Shown here: positions 1-11,050 of the stretch, one piece after another
How the letters are laid out: the number at the start of each line of letters is the position of its first letter
Position numbering within the stretch: position 1 is the first letter of the stretch
Assembly (NCBI GenBank): GCA_036346225.1
Contig: JARFIW010000941.1
Location: forward strand, 2,735,638 to 2,799,637
DNA from: Platerodrilus igneus
Taxonomy: Eukaryota; Arthropoda; Insecta; Coleoptera; Lycidae
DNA: 64,000 bases
Direction of reading: 5' to 3'
Position numbers and translations under genes: made by a program
Notes under the pieces: model-generated
The model's database searches: none
What the model was told of the DNA's origin: nothing
Seen by the model: the letters and a program-made list of their open reading frames with translations, nothing else

Positions 1-253
1 ATTCCGGTAAAGTTAATACTGAAGCAGTGACATTTTTTAACATGGTTCAAGAAATTTACAATTTCTTTAGTGGGGTCAACTAAGCGCTGGGATATGCTAA
101 AAAAGGAATACAAACATATCAGTTAAAAGTTTGTTAGATAGGAAGCAAGAATAGATGCCGTTCGCCCATTAAGACAACATTGGTGAGGTGTTTCATTCTC
201 TTGATTCTCTTCACGAGGGCAATCATTTTGATGCTAATACGAAATCGCTAGTT
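1..253 (+). pseudogene. ZMYM1-like hAT transposase, central fragment
   Basis: Plus-strand frames encode pieces resembling the central part of ZMYM1-like hAT transposases: a segment ending in an FFSG-like motif, then STKRWDMLKKEY, then EARIDAVRPLR, then a run ending DANTKSLV at the insertion point. At least three frame changes or stops lie within 250 bases, so it is not functional. The last codons run directly into sequence at 4291 after the inserted BED-hAT is skipped. Function in the live ancestor would be DNA cut-and-paste transposition in the nucleus. The family assignment rests on remembered motif order, not on a search. Confidence 0.65.
246..253. repeat. 8-bp target site duplication, left copy
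   Basis: cgctagtt directly precedes the BED-hAT and is repeated at 4291-4298 directly after it. Eight bases is the standard hAT duplication length. Confidence 0.88.
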
Positions 254-299
254 CTTAGGTCGCCAAAGTGGTATATATAGACCTCCAGGAGTCTATTTA

Positions 300-1167
300 A
301 CAAAAGTAGGGGTCGATCTGAGCTAGGGGGTCGATTGGGAGTCGAAGGAAAAAGAATTATTAATCTGCAAATCACACATACCTAACTGCATATGTAAAAT
401 TTGTGAATGTTTTTATAATTGACTCAATATCAGTTTCTTTATAGAAAATAATTTAATAAACGTATATTTATACGGGCGAAACAAGTATTTACGTACCAGC
501 ACGCAGCGGCGCGAACTGCACTTCTGGCTTAAGAGTCATATGCGTATGTGCGTTTGTCCATATGTCACGAGCGTTGATGTTACTAACGCAAATATCATAC
601 GCAGTTTCAGCTATCTTTGCAAATTGTGAACAGTATTAAATATTTGCAGTGTTATTATTACTACTTTTATAGTATTGAATAATTAGTTATAATTTCAATA
701 AAACTATTCCTTTAGTTTAGATATAAATTTTAATTATCAATACATGTATAAAGAAGGTTGCTACGTACCTAGACGTAGCCGGAAGAAAATTAAATACCAG
801 GCTAACTACCAACCGCGGAGGGTGGGGGGATTCGCCTGCATACCAAAAAAACAAAAAAAGCACGTCGCTCATGATTATCTATTAACAATAAAAATAAATT
901 AAAATTTCTTGATTCACGTAGACAAAGAAAAGTATTAAATTTAAGTTATATTGTAAAAAACAAATTTTATAATAGATCCAAGAAGTGCGCATTTCGTAGC
1001 TAACATGTAATAAAACTCATTGAAAATAAAAGTAATGCTTAGATTTTCTCCATAGCAAGTGTGTTTAATCAAAGTATTCAATGTAGACCAAGTTGTAGTA
1101 AGAATTAAAGAAATATAACCAGTAGCACTAGCGAAGCTAGCTTTTAAACATGTATGGTGAACTGGTT
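300..1167. other. Non-coding 5' part of the BED-hAT
   Basis: No coding signal is recognised. Close to the left end, GGGGTCGATC-like motifs repeat at about 308-345 and may be subterminal transposase-binding repeats. A short palindromic stretch (gctacgtacctagacgtagc) lies near 760. Confidence 0.4.
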
Positions 1168-1182
1168 TCACAACATCAACCG

Positions 1183-1481
1183 TTCATTTACATTTCCAAT
1201 GCTCCACCCGAAGGTACTACATTGGCCAGGAGGCGAGTTTTTTGTTGCCTAGAAATTTAGAATTTTGCCGAACCCTTGCCGTTCCAGGCAAGGTAGGGAT
1301 CTTTAACGTGCGTGACAACACTCACACACGGGACCTCCATTTAACCTCTCATCCGAACGAGGGCGTAATATTTGTGAAAAATGCTCACCTGCCATTTTTC
1401 AAGCAGTCGGCCGTGTCAGGATTTGAACCCGGGACCTTGGGATCCGTAGTCTTACGCTTACTACATTGATCCACGGCGACG
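1183..1481 (-). mobile_element. tRNA-derived SINE, copy 1 (about 299 bp)
   Basis: An exact 15-bp target duplication (tcacaacatcaaccg) flanks it at 1168-1182 and 1482-1496. On the minus strand the 5' end is at 1481. A box B-like sequence (gggttcaaatcc) lies at 1419-1430, while the box A region near 1455-1478 has decayed. The body is about 80 percent similar by eye to the second copy at 13249-13545, including a shared central block around CACGTTAAAGATCCC. The end at 1183 is AT-rich and serves as the tail. It sits inside the BED-hAT, so it is younger than that insertion. Confidence 0.85.
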
Positions 1482-1650
1482 TCACAACATCAACCGCTGA
1501 TAAATAATATTCCTCGATGTGCATAAAAGAAAACAAGTCACATACCTCTATGCGTCGGGTTGCTTATCTTGCAATCCATAGGGAGTGAGTCAGCACAGCA
1601 ACGCCATACTAGTCAGGATCCATTCACCCTGCCACCGTAACTGCATCAGC

Positions 1651-1700
1651 GGTCTACAGACAAAAGCAGTTGGTCTACAGACAAAAGCAGTTGGTTTACA
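1651..1700. repeat. 21-bp tandem duplication, 2.4 copies
   Basis: The unit ggtctacagacaaaagcagt(t) occurs at 1651-1671 and 1672-1692 without change, followed by a partial third copy. It lies in non-coding hAT sequence; any role is unknown. Confidence 0.85.
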
Positions 1701-2429
1701 TAAAGAAAGAACTTATTTGGCCTCCAGCTAAGAACTATACAGAGAATCGGATTAGAATGGGTAAGCGCGGGAAAACTCACCAATACACGCAAGATACTTC
1801 CTACTGGTCGAACACAAAAACGGGTATCGCTTTTGAAGTACTGCAACGAGTAATGTAGAAAATATTTCAACGCACAAGCTGCAGAATCAAATTAAAACAC
1901 GAATTTGAACTGCCATCCTCGCGTTATCAAAACGCGATTAGCAAACTGAAAAACACGCTATCAACTAATAGTAGGATCTATTATTTCGACAAGTCTTTAA
2001 ATGGGAAACACAAGAGAAAGCAATTATACGTTCTCGGAATGTTTAACGAATTAATGGATACCTAAAACAAGGTATTGACTATTTAATTTATCAAATAAAT
2101 TTTCGTTTTAGAATGAATACATTTGACAGAAATGTTATGATTGCGCATACTGTTGTAACGAAGTAAAAATACATGATGAGGTTTTGAATAGAAACAGAAG
2201 CTAGGTGAATGAAAAACGAATTACCACAAAAAGGACGTATTTGAATCTATCGTCGAAAATAAACCTAACAAGGTAAGCATTAATAATATGGATTAGTAGT
2301 ATTTCAACTTATTTTTATATTAATATTTTTATATCTATAGAACCCCAATTAAAAAATGGCAGCTTCAGTTTCCAAGAAGTAATGTCGGTATTATTCACTG
2401 GATTATTTGAAATTTGGATTTATTTGTTC

Positions 2430-4000
2430 ACCGACAAATGAAACGATTCCTATGTGTCTTCTATGTGAAAAAACTTTTGAAAATATCTGCATGAAACTAT
2501 CAAAAATAAAAGATCATCTTGAAAGGGTTCATTCAGATAAAAAATAAAAAACTTGAATTTTTCAAAAAAAACTTAAAGCAAAAGTCACAGTCGACCAATT
2601 TTAAAAAGTTTTATGAAGCAGTCTACTAAAGTTGAAATTGAAGGAGGATTAATAGCAAAGAGGGGAAACCACACACACTCGCTGAAGAAATTGTTATACT
2701 TGCAATTAAAAACGTCATTGTGGATGTACTGAAAAAACACTCGTTTAAATTTTTAAAGCCCTTGCCATTAAGTGCAAATTCTGTAAAACGGCATATTGAC
2801 GAAATGGCAGAAAAATAGAGAACATCAGTTTCTGAGCTAAAAAATTGCGAGTTCGCTATATAACTTGATGAGTCTGTTTTTGGCATTTCTGCTATTCCTG
2901 TGGTGTATGTTAGGTATTTCAGTAAAATTAAAGAATGACATTGATTAATTTTAATTTACTAAATAAATAAATGTGATATTCCGCTTGAAAATATAATAGC
3001 AGTAACCACAGATGGTGCACCTTTTACGGTAGGGCGTTACCGAGGTTTTGCTACATTTTTCAAAGAAAAAGTGCCCAGTATACGTACTATTCATTGTGCG
3101 TTGCATAGAAACAACTTAGTAGCAAAATATTTAGTCCAGAGTTACATAGAACTTTACAGTCTTGCATTAAGCCCAACCGCTTGAATCAAAGATATTTTCC
3201 AAATTTTGTGAAGTATTTAACCAATTACTTCCTCACACCGAAGTTAGATGGTTGTCTAAATGTATATGCTTGCAACGGTTCGTTTAGTTATTTGTCTCCA
3301 CGACAGAATTTTTCATCAAAATAATCCTGTTCTGAGTGATGAACTCCAAAACAATAAGAACCATATTTTTTATTTAGCGTCCAAACAAAGCTGCAAGGAA
3401 AAGATGTACCAATTATCCAAGCTTGGACAATACTGTCGGCTTCTTAATAAAATTAAATTTATTTAGATCTTTATTTCTACGTAAGGATTATCAGTATTTT
3501 TCAAATCTGCGACAATTAGAAATAAAAGAAGAAGACTTGCAAATATATACAAGTCATCTTCAAAAATAAGACGACAATTTTCAACTGCGTTTTGTTGATT
3601 TGAAAATATCGACATCTCTGAATGGACTATTGCGCCATTTTCCGCTCAAATTGAAGACGTGAACATCAACCTGCAAGATGAACTTGCTGAATTACTATCG
3701 GATCTTGAAGCAAATACGCTTTTTAAAAATTTATCAATAAGCAAATTTTGGACAAATATAGACAATGCAAAAATATGTAATCTTAACGAAATAGCTCAGC
3801 CATTTATGTTGACATTTGCAAATTTCTATATGGTTGAAGCCGGTTTCAGTCACGTAAATTCAATCTAAACTAAGTACATAAATAAATTAAATATGGAGTT
3901 TCAAGGGAATTTAAGATTAAAATTGACGAATTTCGAACCAATATAGCGAATCTTGCAAAGAAACACCAGGCAAGCCCATCTCATTGATTAAGAAGCAATA
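2430..4000 (+). pseudogene. BED-finger hAT transposase, heavily degraded
   Basis: The order of motifs fits the ZBED/SCAN3-like hAT transposases. A BED zinc finger lies near 2455-2550 (PMCLLCEKTF, then a DHLERVH helix with the zinc histidines). KPHTLAEE and PLSANSVKRHIDEMAE follow near 2670-2815, then a catalytic-core segment with LDES near 2864 and a TTDGAP segment near 3005. HCALHR with the RNase H-fold histidine lies near 3090, and TEVRWLSK near 3240. The C-terminal part (3620-3868) matches the WTIAPF...LQDELAELLSD...FW region. At least six stops or frameshifts interrupt it. The start codon is not certain. Confidence 0.78.
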
Positions 4001-4290
4001 AATCGGTAGTTACTATACTATTTATTTTTACTTACTTATAATTACTTATTATTTAATAAATATTAAGGTATTTAAATTTCAGCATTAAGATATTTTTCAT
4101 GAAACTATTGTTACACACTGTAAAATTACTTTAATAAATGTTTAAAATCATAAAATACACTTACAAACACAGTACCGCACCTAATAGATAGTTTTATTCT
4201 ACTTAACTGAAAAATACTTTTATGGGGGTTTATGGAGATTTCGGAAAATTATATAGGGGATCTATGACCAAAAAAGTTTGGCGACCCCTG

Positions 4291-4298
4291 CGCTAGTT
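4291..4298. repeat. 8-bp target site duplication, right copy
   Basis: cgctagtt, identical to 246-253, directly follows the right terminal repeat of the BED-hAT. Confidence 0.88.
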
Positions 4299-4961
4299 TA
4301 ATATTTGGCAATGAAAATACAGGATTATGGATTTCTATTTTCAATTGTTATTTGGTATGAAATACTAAACAGAGTTAATGTAGTTACTACTTCAAAATCC
4401 AGGTGAAATTATAATTGCACTTCAGAAGAATGTTATTGCATACACAAAAGCGCTCAGATCTGATGAAAATTTTAAATATATTCTTGAAACTGCCAAAGAT
4501 TTGGCTAAAACAGTAAAGGTTAGCCCAGAGTTTAAAAATCTGTTGACAAAACTCTAAATGATCAGGAGTATTACTTCAAGACTATATTATTCCTTCCAAT
4601 TATTGACTCTCTTATTAGTTCTTTTAAAGAATGATTTGATTTACTTACAGGATAGTATCAATTATTTAAATTTTTATCAAGTTTTAAACACATGCACAAT
4701 CTACCTAAAAACACGTTAAAGAAGGACTACATTGATTTGGAAACTCTTCTCACAGATGGCGATAAAAAAGATATTTCTGCTGAAAATTTGTTTAGGAAAT
4801 TCAAATATTAAAGACAATTATAGAAAATGATCAAGATTTGGATGTTTTTCAAATATTACAATACATTTTTAATAATGACTTAAAGAGCGTATTTGTAACT
4901 CTTTCCATTTCCCTTCGAGTTTATTTGATAATTACCGTAACTGTAACACGTAGAGAGATTT
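4299..4961 (+). pseudogene. ZMYM1-like hAT transposase, C-proximal fragment
   Basis: Continuing the frame of 1-253, this stretch encodes DYGFLFSIVIWYEIL, then ALQKNVIAYTKALRSDENF and LETAKDLAKTVKVSPEFKN, then a region with IKDN..., and finally LKSVFVTLSISLRVYLI leading to the point where TVTVTRREI is cut by the Penelope-like insertion. These match the order of the hAT central insertion domain and the start of the C-terminal dimerization domain in ZMYM1-like transposases. Several stops and frame shifts are present. The match at 11748 restores the expected continuation. Confidence 0.75.
4950..4961. repeat. 12-bp target site duplication of the Penelope-like element, left copy
   Basis: gtagagagattt recurs at 11736-11747. 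Both copies encode the same codons of the interrupted hAT transposase. Confidence 0.85.
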
Positions 4962-5019
4962 TTCTTAATCTTCTTTGGGAATTAAACCACTCGTAGCTTT
5001 TGAAATCATCTTTATTTAC
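4962..5019. repeat. Left pseudo-LTR of the Penelope-like element, outer piece
   Basis: These 58 bases are the inverse of 11639-11698 with few differences. They are separated from the rest of the left arm (8119-8575) by the gypsy LTR element. Confidence 0.85.
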
Positions 5020-5168
5020 TATAATGTACTCAACTAGTGCTAGAATAAAATGTAAGTCGTGTTGTACATTCTATATTCTCAAAAAGTCAAAATTAATTAT
5101 AATAACAAAATCGAGGCGAAATTACCATTATCTTTTCCATTCTCACTACTTATTCTCGATACACTACA
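5020..5168 (-). repeat. 3' LTR of the nested gypsy element
   Basis: About 90 percent identical by eye to 7967-8114. In the minus orientation the pol stop and a purine-rich segment lie just upstream, so this is the 3' LTR. Confidence 0.85.
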
Positions 5169-6600
5169 ATACCCCTCTCATAAATTCAAACTATCCGGAG
5201 GCTTAATATTCCGACGTGGTGTAACCGATCCAGACACTGTCTCATTTACACTCCGGTGTGAGTTTGAAACTCACCTTGATTGGGTTGCTTCCTCTATTGG
5301 TTCACTAACCATCGGTAAACCTGTCAACTCTTCCCAGGTGCCGATATCTACAATGTCTTCCTTATCGGCTATTTCTACCTCCACAGCCGGTAACCCCAAC
5401 GAGTCTCTTTCACCCACGTTCCCAGGTACTTCTACCTTTTGTTCCAATTACCCACCGCACTAGTAGATGTCTCATTAGTAGAGTCCTAATCGCTAAAGCG
5501 ATAATGCGTCTGCCTGCACGATGTCCACCCTCTTGGTATTCTTAAAGGTATACTCAAATTGGACAAAAACAAAGACTATGGCTGTATTTGACCCGATGCC
5601 ATTGGTGGCAATCCCTTGTTTTTTCCAAATAACGCTAACAATGCCCTGTGATCAGAAACTATTTGAAAATGTCTAAGTGATAGAATTTCTGAACCGCTTC
5701 TTTATGTGTTAGTGAATAATTTGCTCCGCTTTACTCAACACCCTTGAGATATAACCAATGAGTCTTACTAAATCAGCCTTTACTTGCTTAAAAGCTTCTT
5801 CACGCGCCTTCAGTCAAAGAAAAAAAAAATTTTTTTACACAACTCATATAGCGGTTTCAATTTCACCTGTATTCTCTGCGTAAACCTGTGATAATAATTT
5901 ATCATCCCACAAAACGCTTTCACGTCCGAAACATTTTGTGGTCTGCGGCATTTCAAAATGCCTGAAAATTTATCCGCATCTTTTTCCAAACCGTCTGCCG
6001 AAATAACATGCTTTTTTCGAAGAAAACACATTTTTCCTTGTTCAACCTAAATCCAAACTTCCTCAAACTTTCGAGGGTTTTCCGTAGATTGGACAAATGC
6101 TCCTCTTTCGTCCACCCTGTTACCACGATATCGTCAATAAACACCACCACCCCTGGGATACCCGCCAACGTTTTCTCGATTATTGACTGAAATATCATAC
6201 AAGACGGTTTGGTCCCAAAAGGTAATCGTTTCGGTTTAAAAATTCCCATTTCTGTAGTCCACGCGAATATCTCGCTCATTTTCTCCTCAACCTCTAACTG
6301 GTTGTAGGCATCTTTTAAGTCCAACCTACTGAAGCTTACGCCACCTTGTAGCGCTGCAAAAACCGCTTCAATTCTGGGTAAAGAATGGTTCACATCCAGC
6401 AAATATTTATTTATTGTAGCTTTATAATTAGTGCAGAAACGAATACTTTTACCGTCGCCCTTTAAAGCAATAACCAACGGAATTCCCCATTGGGAATTAT
6501 CAATTTTCTCGATTACTCCTAAGTCCAGAAGTCGAGAATTTTCCTTGTTCACTGCCCCTTTGTATGCATACGGAATAGGCCCGGGCTTACAAAAATGGGT
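5169..6600 (-). pseudogene. Gypsy pol remnant: reverse transcriptase, RNase H and C-terminal tail
   Basis: Reading on minus, the reverse transcriptase from about 6552 shows LGVIEKIDNSQWGIP, FSRLDLKDAYNQLEVEE and LPFGTKPSCMIFQ, then the active-site FIDD (VVFIDDIVV) and LRKFGFRLNKEKC. A shifted frame (6031-5810) continues with the connection region (CRRPQNVSDVKAFCGMINYYHRF). A degraded RNase H follows to about 5490 (ISRVLSKAEQ, then a VDIVQADALSL tail, where NADALSR is usual). The integrase core is absent. A tail ending RRNIKPPDSLNL is present at about 5185-5300, the usual C-terminus of this gypsy group. Frameshifts and stops make it non-functional. Confidence 0.82.
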
Positions 6601-6848
6601 TTCACCCCCGCGCCCACGCTAGAGAAACTTTGGAACCATTATAATGACCTAATTCATTTTTGAATAAGTCCTGGAACCCTTCCAACACCTTTTCTAATTC
6701 CGAATTCCCCTTCGATTCTATTAATATCAAACTTTGTTAGAATTTCCCACAAATTAATCTGGAATTGCTCTAACATGTCTCTCCCCATAAGTAACCTACA
6801 CCCTTTGTCAACAACCAACAGCTCACAATCTTTAATGACTCCCTGAAA

Positions 6849-7124
6849 TTATACTATTAAATTAATCTTACTCTTCGGTTTATTAATAGATCCAGTATAC
6901 GTTCTTAATTTAATATTGGTATAAAGCAATGGCACGTTCCTGAAAAACTTCCTAAAAATATTAAATGGCATACAGCTCAGACCTGCACCCGTATCGACCT
7001 CCATCATCGATGGCCGTTTGTTCAGTTTTAGGTCTACATAAATAGGATTCACTCCGCAACAATCAATTGAATTGAACATGTCAACGTACTTAACATCCGC
7101 TGAAACTTCTTCTACAAAATTCAT
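6849..7124 (-). pseudogene. Gypsy aspartic protease remnant
   Basis: The minus-strand frame contains MEVDTGAGLSCMP, the D-T-G active-site loop of retropepsins, about 45 residues after the second zinc knuckle. It then runs into a broken stretch before the reverse transcriptase. In an intact element it would process the Gag-Pol polyprotein. Confidence 0.75.
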
Positions 7125-7864
7125 AGCTTTTTCCCTCCGGCAAGCGTCTGCAATGTGACCCTTCTTTTTGCATTTTCTACATGTGAGTCTTTTATACTTG
7201 CAATTTAAAAAACTGTGACCTCCTTTATTGCAGGCAAAACAAACCGCTTCTTTCGTAACTCGAATTGGCTGCTCCTGTGGGGAGGGTATCTTAACGGACT
7301 TTTGTCCATTTAAACCTTACCGAAGTCTATTTACACTATTTACATCCATAACCCTTCTGGTTTTCTTTAAAATTGACTTCGTAAAGTTCCGTCAGCGACT
7401 TCGTTTCAGACTCTTCACATAACCTATCTAAAATTAAACCTGAATTAAGCCCAGTAACAAATTCATCTTTCACTCTTTCGTCTAGTGAATTTCCAAATTT
7501 ACACGATGCTGCCATCTGTTTCACTTTAACAACCTATTCGCTAATACTCTTGCCATTTTGCTTTAAATTGTAGACCCGAATCCTTGCGAAAAATGCTCAC
7601 GCGTATTTTATACTGACTATTCAGTATTTCTATCAGTTCAGCGTACGTTTTTACGTTTGGAAGCATTGGAAAACATAAATTTTTCAAGGTTTTATAAACA
7701 CCTTCATCCACCTTCGTTAATAGCACCGCCACCTTCCGCTCTTCTTCAATTCCATTGGCTTGAAGATACTGGTCCAACCTTTCGGAAAATATTTCCCAGT
7801 CGTCCCCCGACTGGAACTCTTTAATAGTAAATAGCTATCGCTTACAATGACAGTGTTACTCATT
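7125..7864 (-). pseudogene. Gypsy gag remnant with two zinc knuckles
   Basis: A minus-strand ATG at 7864 begins a short frame; after a shift, 7777-7541 encodes DQYLQANGIEEERKVAVLLT and LKNLCFPMLPN, typical of the gag matrix/capsid region of this gypsy group. After further shifts, two CCHC knuckles (CFACNKGGHSFLNC and CRKCKKKGHIADAC, both C-X2-C-X4-H-X4-C) lie at about 7140-7240, read in frame into the protease. Gag would form the particle and bind RNA through the knuckles. At least two frameshifts break it. Confidence 0.78.
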
Positions 7865-7966
7865 CTTCACCAAAAAAGATTGTTGCTTCTAAATACACGG
7901 GGTATACTACCAGTATATTGCACTATTGCCATTAAAACCCAAACATGGTTTTCCTCGTCGCCATTT

Positions 7967-8114
7967 TGCAACGTACTCAACTAGTGCTAGAATAAAACGT
8001 AAGTCGTGTTGTACATTATTTATTCTCAAAAGGTCAAAATTAATTACAATAACAAAATCGAGGCGAATTACCGTTATCTTTTCCATGCCCACTACTTATT
8101 CTCGATACACTACA
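7967..8114 (-). repeat. 5' LTR of the nested gypsy element
   Basis: Direct repeat of 5020-5168. It lies upstream of gag on the minus strand. TG and CA termini are visible on this copy. Confidence 0.85.
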
Positions 8115-8118
8115 TTTA

Positions 8119-8575
8119 GTTTCGATCTATGACCTAGGATCGTGGTCAAAATAATAATTTCAAGTTTGACATTTATGACATAAATTGAAGATGACTTTGA
8201 TTTATTGATGTTCGAAATATTTCGTTTGAGTACATTAGGTGAAAATTTTAAAGTTTAAAAGAATGATTGCCTTCAATTTGTGTTGCGCCTTGGAACGACT
8301 TTTTAGGTAGCCAATATGCTTAACGTGAAATCAGCTGATTAATTCTTATTGTTAAATTTCATATAAATTCAATAACTTAAGGATTGGAAAACATTTTTTA
8401 ACATGTTTCTATTTATACAATTGGGAGGTGGTTATTAAAAAAGTGGCGATTACGTTACCGTAAGGCTTAAGCAGTCGTTTTTTTTGTATTTATTTTGAGG
8501 TGGAAAAACTCATTATGATTTAAGCTATCTCCTTGGTAGATTTTAACTATGGCGGGTTTACACTTGTCAGATATC
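8119..8575. repeat. Left pseudo-LTR of the Penelope-like element, main piece
   Basis: It is the inverted counterpart of about 11190-11633, at roughly 85 percent identity by eye. Its inner end includes the reverse complement of the 70-bp unit that is tandemly repeated at 11051-11250. Confidence 0.85.
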
Positions 8576-8660
8576 ACAACAAACATACAGGGAGTATTTA
8601 CAAGTCGGGTATGGGCCTGATATTTGTATTTGTTTTATACACTTAGACAATCTAAACCTA

Positions 8661-9316
8661 ATGCTATCGCATGCCAAAAAATCACTAACGTTCCTAATAA
8701 AATGCAGAAACAAAGAAATAATACCTAAAGGATTCAGAATCAAATTTGGTCAGACCAGCAATAAACTATCGAGGATTCTTGAAAGAGCAAGCTACAGTAT
8801 GATGAGGGAAAGACTACAAAATCATCGACATATTATTTATAAGTTAATACAAGATATTGAGGGCATTAAAAATTTTATACGAATAAAGGTAACAAAATAT
8901 GATTTTGATAAAATTCGGCTTTGTGCAAAAACCTACTACGAATCAGAATTTTCCAAACAAAAAGAAATTCACATACAGAAATTTAATAACCTATTTATAA
9001 AGAAAAATAACACACAAACTAAAACGTTAGAAAAAGCAACACCATGCTAAACACCGTCATAAATTTATCAAACAGAACTATTAACAACACCGAAAAATTA
9101 TTTCTATCAAAAGGCCTGAACTTTACAGTAACACCAAAATCAATACCAACCTTTGAAATAATCAGCTGTATTGAGAAAAAAGCAAACCAACTCGAAGAAA
9201 ATCAAGCAAACAAATTTAGAGTACGATGCAAAATCGAAATAGAAAGGAATCACAAAATAAAAACAAATGTAAGTAGTAATGAAATCAAAACAATTCGCAA
9301 TATAAATAAACGATAA
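8661..9316 (+). pseudogene. Penelope-like polyprotein, N-terminal region
   Basis: Two overlapping plus frames (8661-9050 and 9044-9316) encode a Lys-rich, probably coiled region of about 215 residues before the reverse transcriptase. Penelope-like proteins usually have such a poorly conserved N-terminal region. The frame change near 9045 and a stop at 9316 break it. The assignment rests on position rather than on specific motifs. Confidence 0.6.
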
Positions 9317-10330
9317 CTCAATTATAATTCTACCTGCTGACAAAGGCAAGGCAACAGTAGTAATGAATAAAAACGATTACAACACAAAAGTCTAGGAACT
9401 GTTGAATACTGAGGATTACACTAGTTTAGAAACGGACCCGACAAAACCAATTGAAAATAAAATAAACAAAACTCTATATAAATTTAAAAATGAATTTGAA
9501 GACAAAGAAAAAGGCAAACTAGTCCCACATTACGGTAAACCACCCCACTTTTACGGTCTACCAAAAATTCATAAAAAAGACATTCCTTTAAGACCTATCA
9601 TAAGCTCCATAGATTTACCATGCGATTATTTAGCAATATTTCTCCTAAAAATTATAAATCCATTAGCAGGCAAAACGAACTCTTTTATAAAAAACAACCA
9701 ACACTTTTTAGAAAAATTATTAAACATAAAAATTGAAAATACACACACAATGGTAAGTTTTGATGTAGTAAATCTCTTCACAAATGTCCTTATAAACAAA
9801 ACACTTAATATTATAAAAGACAAACTAGAAAAAGATGACAACCTTAAAGAAAGAACAAAATCAAGTATAACATCGATTCTGGAATTACTTGGTTTATGCG
9901 TCAATAACACATATTTTCAAATAAGTGACCAATCCTACAAAGAGAATTTCGGAATGGCGATAGGAAGTCCACTATCGCCAATCTTTAGTAATATATTCAT
10001 GGTGAAATTCTAAAAAGATGTAATATTCACACAAGAATTGAAACCACTAATCTGGCGGAGATACGTAGATGATATCTATGTTATTTGACCTCATAATGTA
10101 GAACTAATTAAAAACTTTGTATATTCAATTAACAAAATAGAACCAACTATTAAATTCACTTATGAATTAGAACAACATAGAAAAATTCCGTTTTTAGATA
10201 TTCTAGTTAGCAAAAACGATACAACAATTAATTCAAGCCACCACACTGCGTCAAACGAGGAATTATCAAAACCATCTAAAATAGAGCAAAATTAATATCA
10301 TCAAACGAAGAAATTTTAAAGAAAGAGAAA
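9317..10330 (+). pseudogene. Penelope-like reverse transcriptase
   Basis: Recognisable motifs in order: ILPADKGKATVVMNKNDY (about 9325-9380), FYGLPKIHKKDIPLRPIIS (about 9550-9610, a Penelope hallmark), VSFDVVNLFTNV (about 9750-9790), FGMAIGSPLSPIFSNIFM (about 9948-10005), and the active site RRYVDDIYV (about 10055-10085). A KIPFLDILV segment follows near 10180. Stops at about 9394, 10011 and 10087 and later shifts show that it is dead. The enzyme would copy the element RNA by target-primed reverse transcription. Confidence 0.88.
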
Positions 10331-10389
10331 GATCTAATTAGATATACACTAATAAAAAACAAATATTCTAGAAGAATAATAGAGAAAGA

Positions 10390-10879
10390 AATGAATAAAG
10401 TCCCAAAAAATAAAGAAGAAGAAAACAAAAATAACGATACGATACATAAAAGGATTCTCCGAAAAATACCAAAGAATAGGAAACAAATTCATAATTAAAT
10501 CAGAATTTAGAACCAACTATTCACTAAGAGCACAATTATCAAAAACAAAGCCCAAAAACGCAATACAAAGTTCAAAAAACTGCATCTACAGAATACCGTG
10601 CGAATATAACAAGTTTTATATAGGGCAAAGTTCCAGACCATTTGAAGTTCGACTAAAATAACATAAATTATATATAAAAGAATAGAAAATTTGGAAAATC
10701 CATGATTTACCAACATGCATGAGACTCCAGTCATAAAATAAAATAAGAGGACACAAAAATGAAGAAAGCCACCAAAAACGCAAAATTAAAGAAGCTGCTT
10801 GTATAACCCTACATAAAAATAACTGCGTAGCAAACGAATCCGTGATTTTCGATAAACAATGGATTCCATTACTATAAGA
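10390..10879 (+). pseudogene. Penelope-like GIY-YIG endonuclease domain
   Basis: CIYRIPCEYNKFYIGQSSRPFEVRL lies at about 10577-10655: it has the Y...YIG signature with the Arg-containing motif. It is followed by a GHK segment near 10750 and RKIKEAACITLHKNNC near 10780-10825. This order matches the C-terminal endonuclease of canonical Penelope-like elements, which nicks the target DNA. Stops at about 10660 and 10685 break it. Confidence 0.82.
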
Positions 10880-11050
10880 AATAACAAATGAAAATCAAGT
10901 GCCCACAGTATCTAGTTAGCATTGCTAGTTTTTCCAGGGTTTTCCTTGCGATATTAACATGAAATACAGCCTACATACATGACTTTTATTTGTACATACA
11001 ATAACTAATCACATAACAATAAACATATTAGCAACCCCAGCAAAACAACA

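Larger units (their letters stand above)
254..4290 (+). mobile_element. hAT transposon with BED-finger transposase, 4037 bp
   Basis: The element is flanked by an exact 8-bp duplication (cgctagtt). Its ends are related inverted repeats: the left end begins CTTAGGTCGCCAAAG and the reverse complement of the right end begins CAGGGGTCGCCAAAC, with the GGTCGCCAAA core shared. A degraded transposase pseudogene fills about 2450-4000. The first 2 kb is mostly non-coding and holds a SINE at 1183-1481 and a 21-bp tandem duplication at 1651. It inserted into the older ZMYM1-like hAT. It is inactive because its transposase is broken in many places, though it might once have been moved in trans. Confidence 0.88.
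5020..8114 (-). mobile_element. Ty3/gypsy LTR retrotransposon, internally deleted, 3095 bp
   Basis: Direct repeats of 149 and 148 bp flank minus-strand gag, protease, reverse transcriptase and RNase H remnants. The LTRs read TGTAGTG... on the minus strand. The flanking bases tttac (5015-5019) and tttag (8115-8119) form a 4-5 bp target duplication with one mismatch. The insertion point lies inside the left inverted arm of the Penelope-like element; the right arm shows the uninterrupted sequence. Most of the integrase is missing, but the C-terminal pol tail just before the 3' LTR remains, so an internal deletion near 5465-5500 is inferred. Confidence 0.88.

Noticed and set aside
8318..8345. GAAA and CTGAT close together in the left arm of the Penelope-like element, considered as a hammerhead core
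   Set aside because: The CUGANGA box is incomplete and spacing does not allow three helices.
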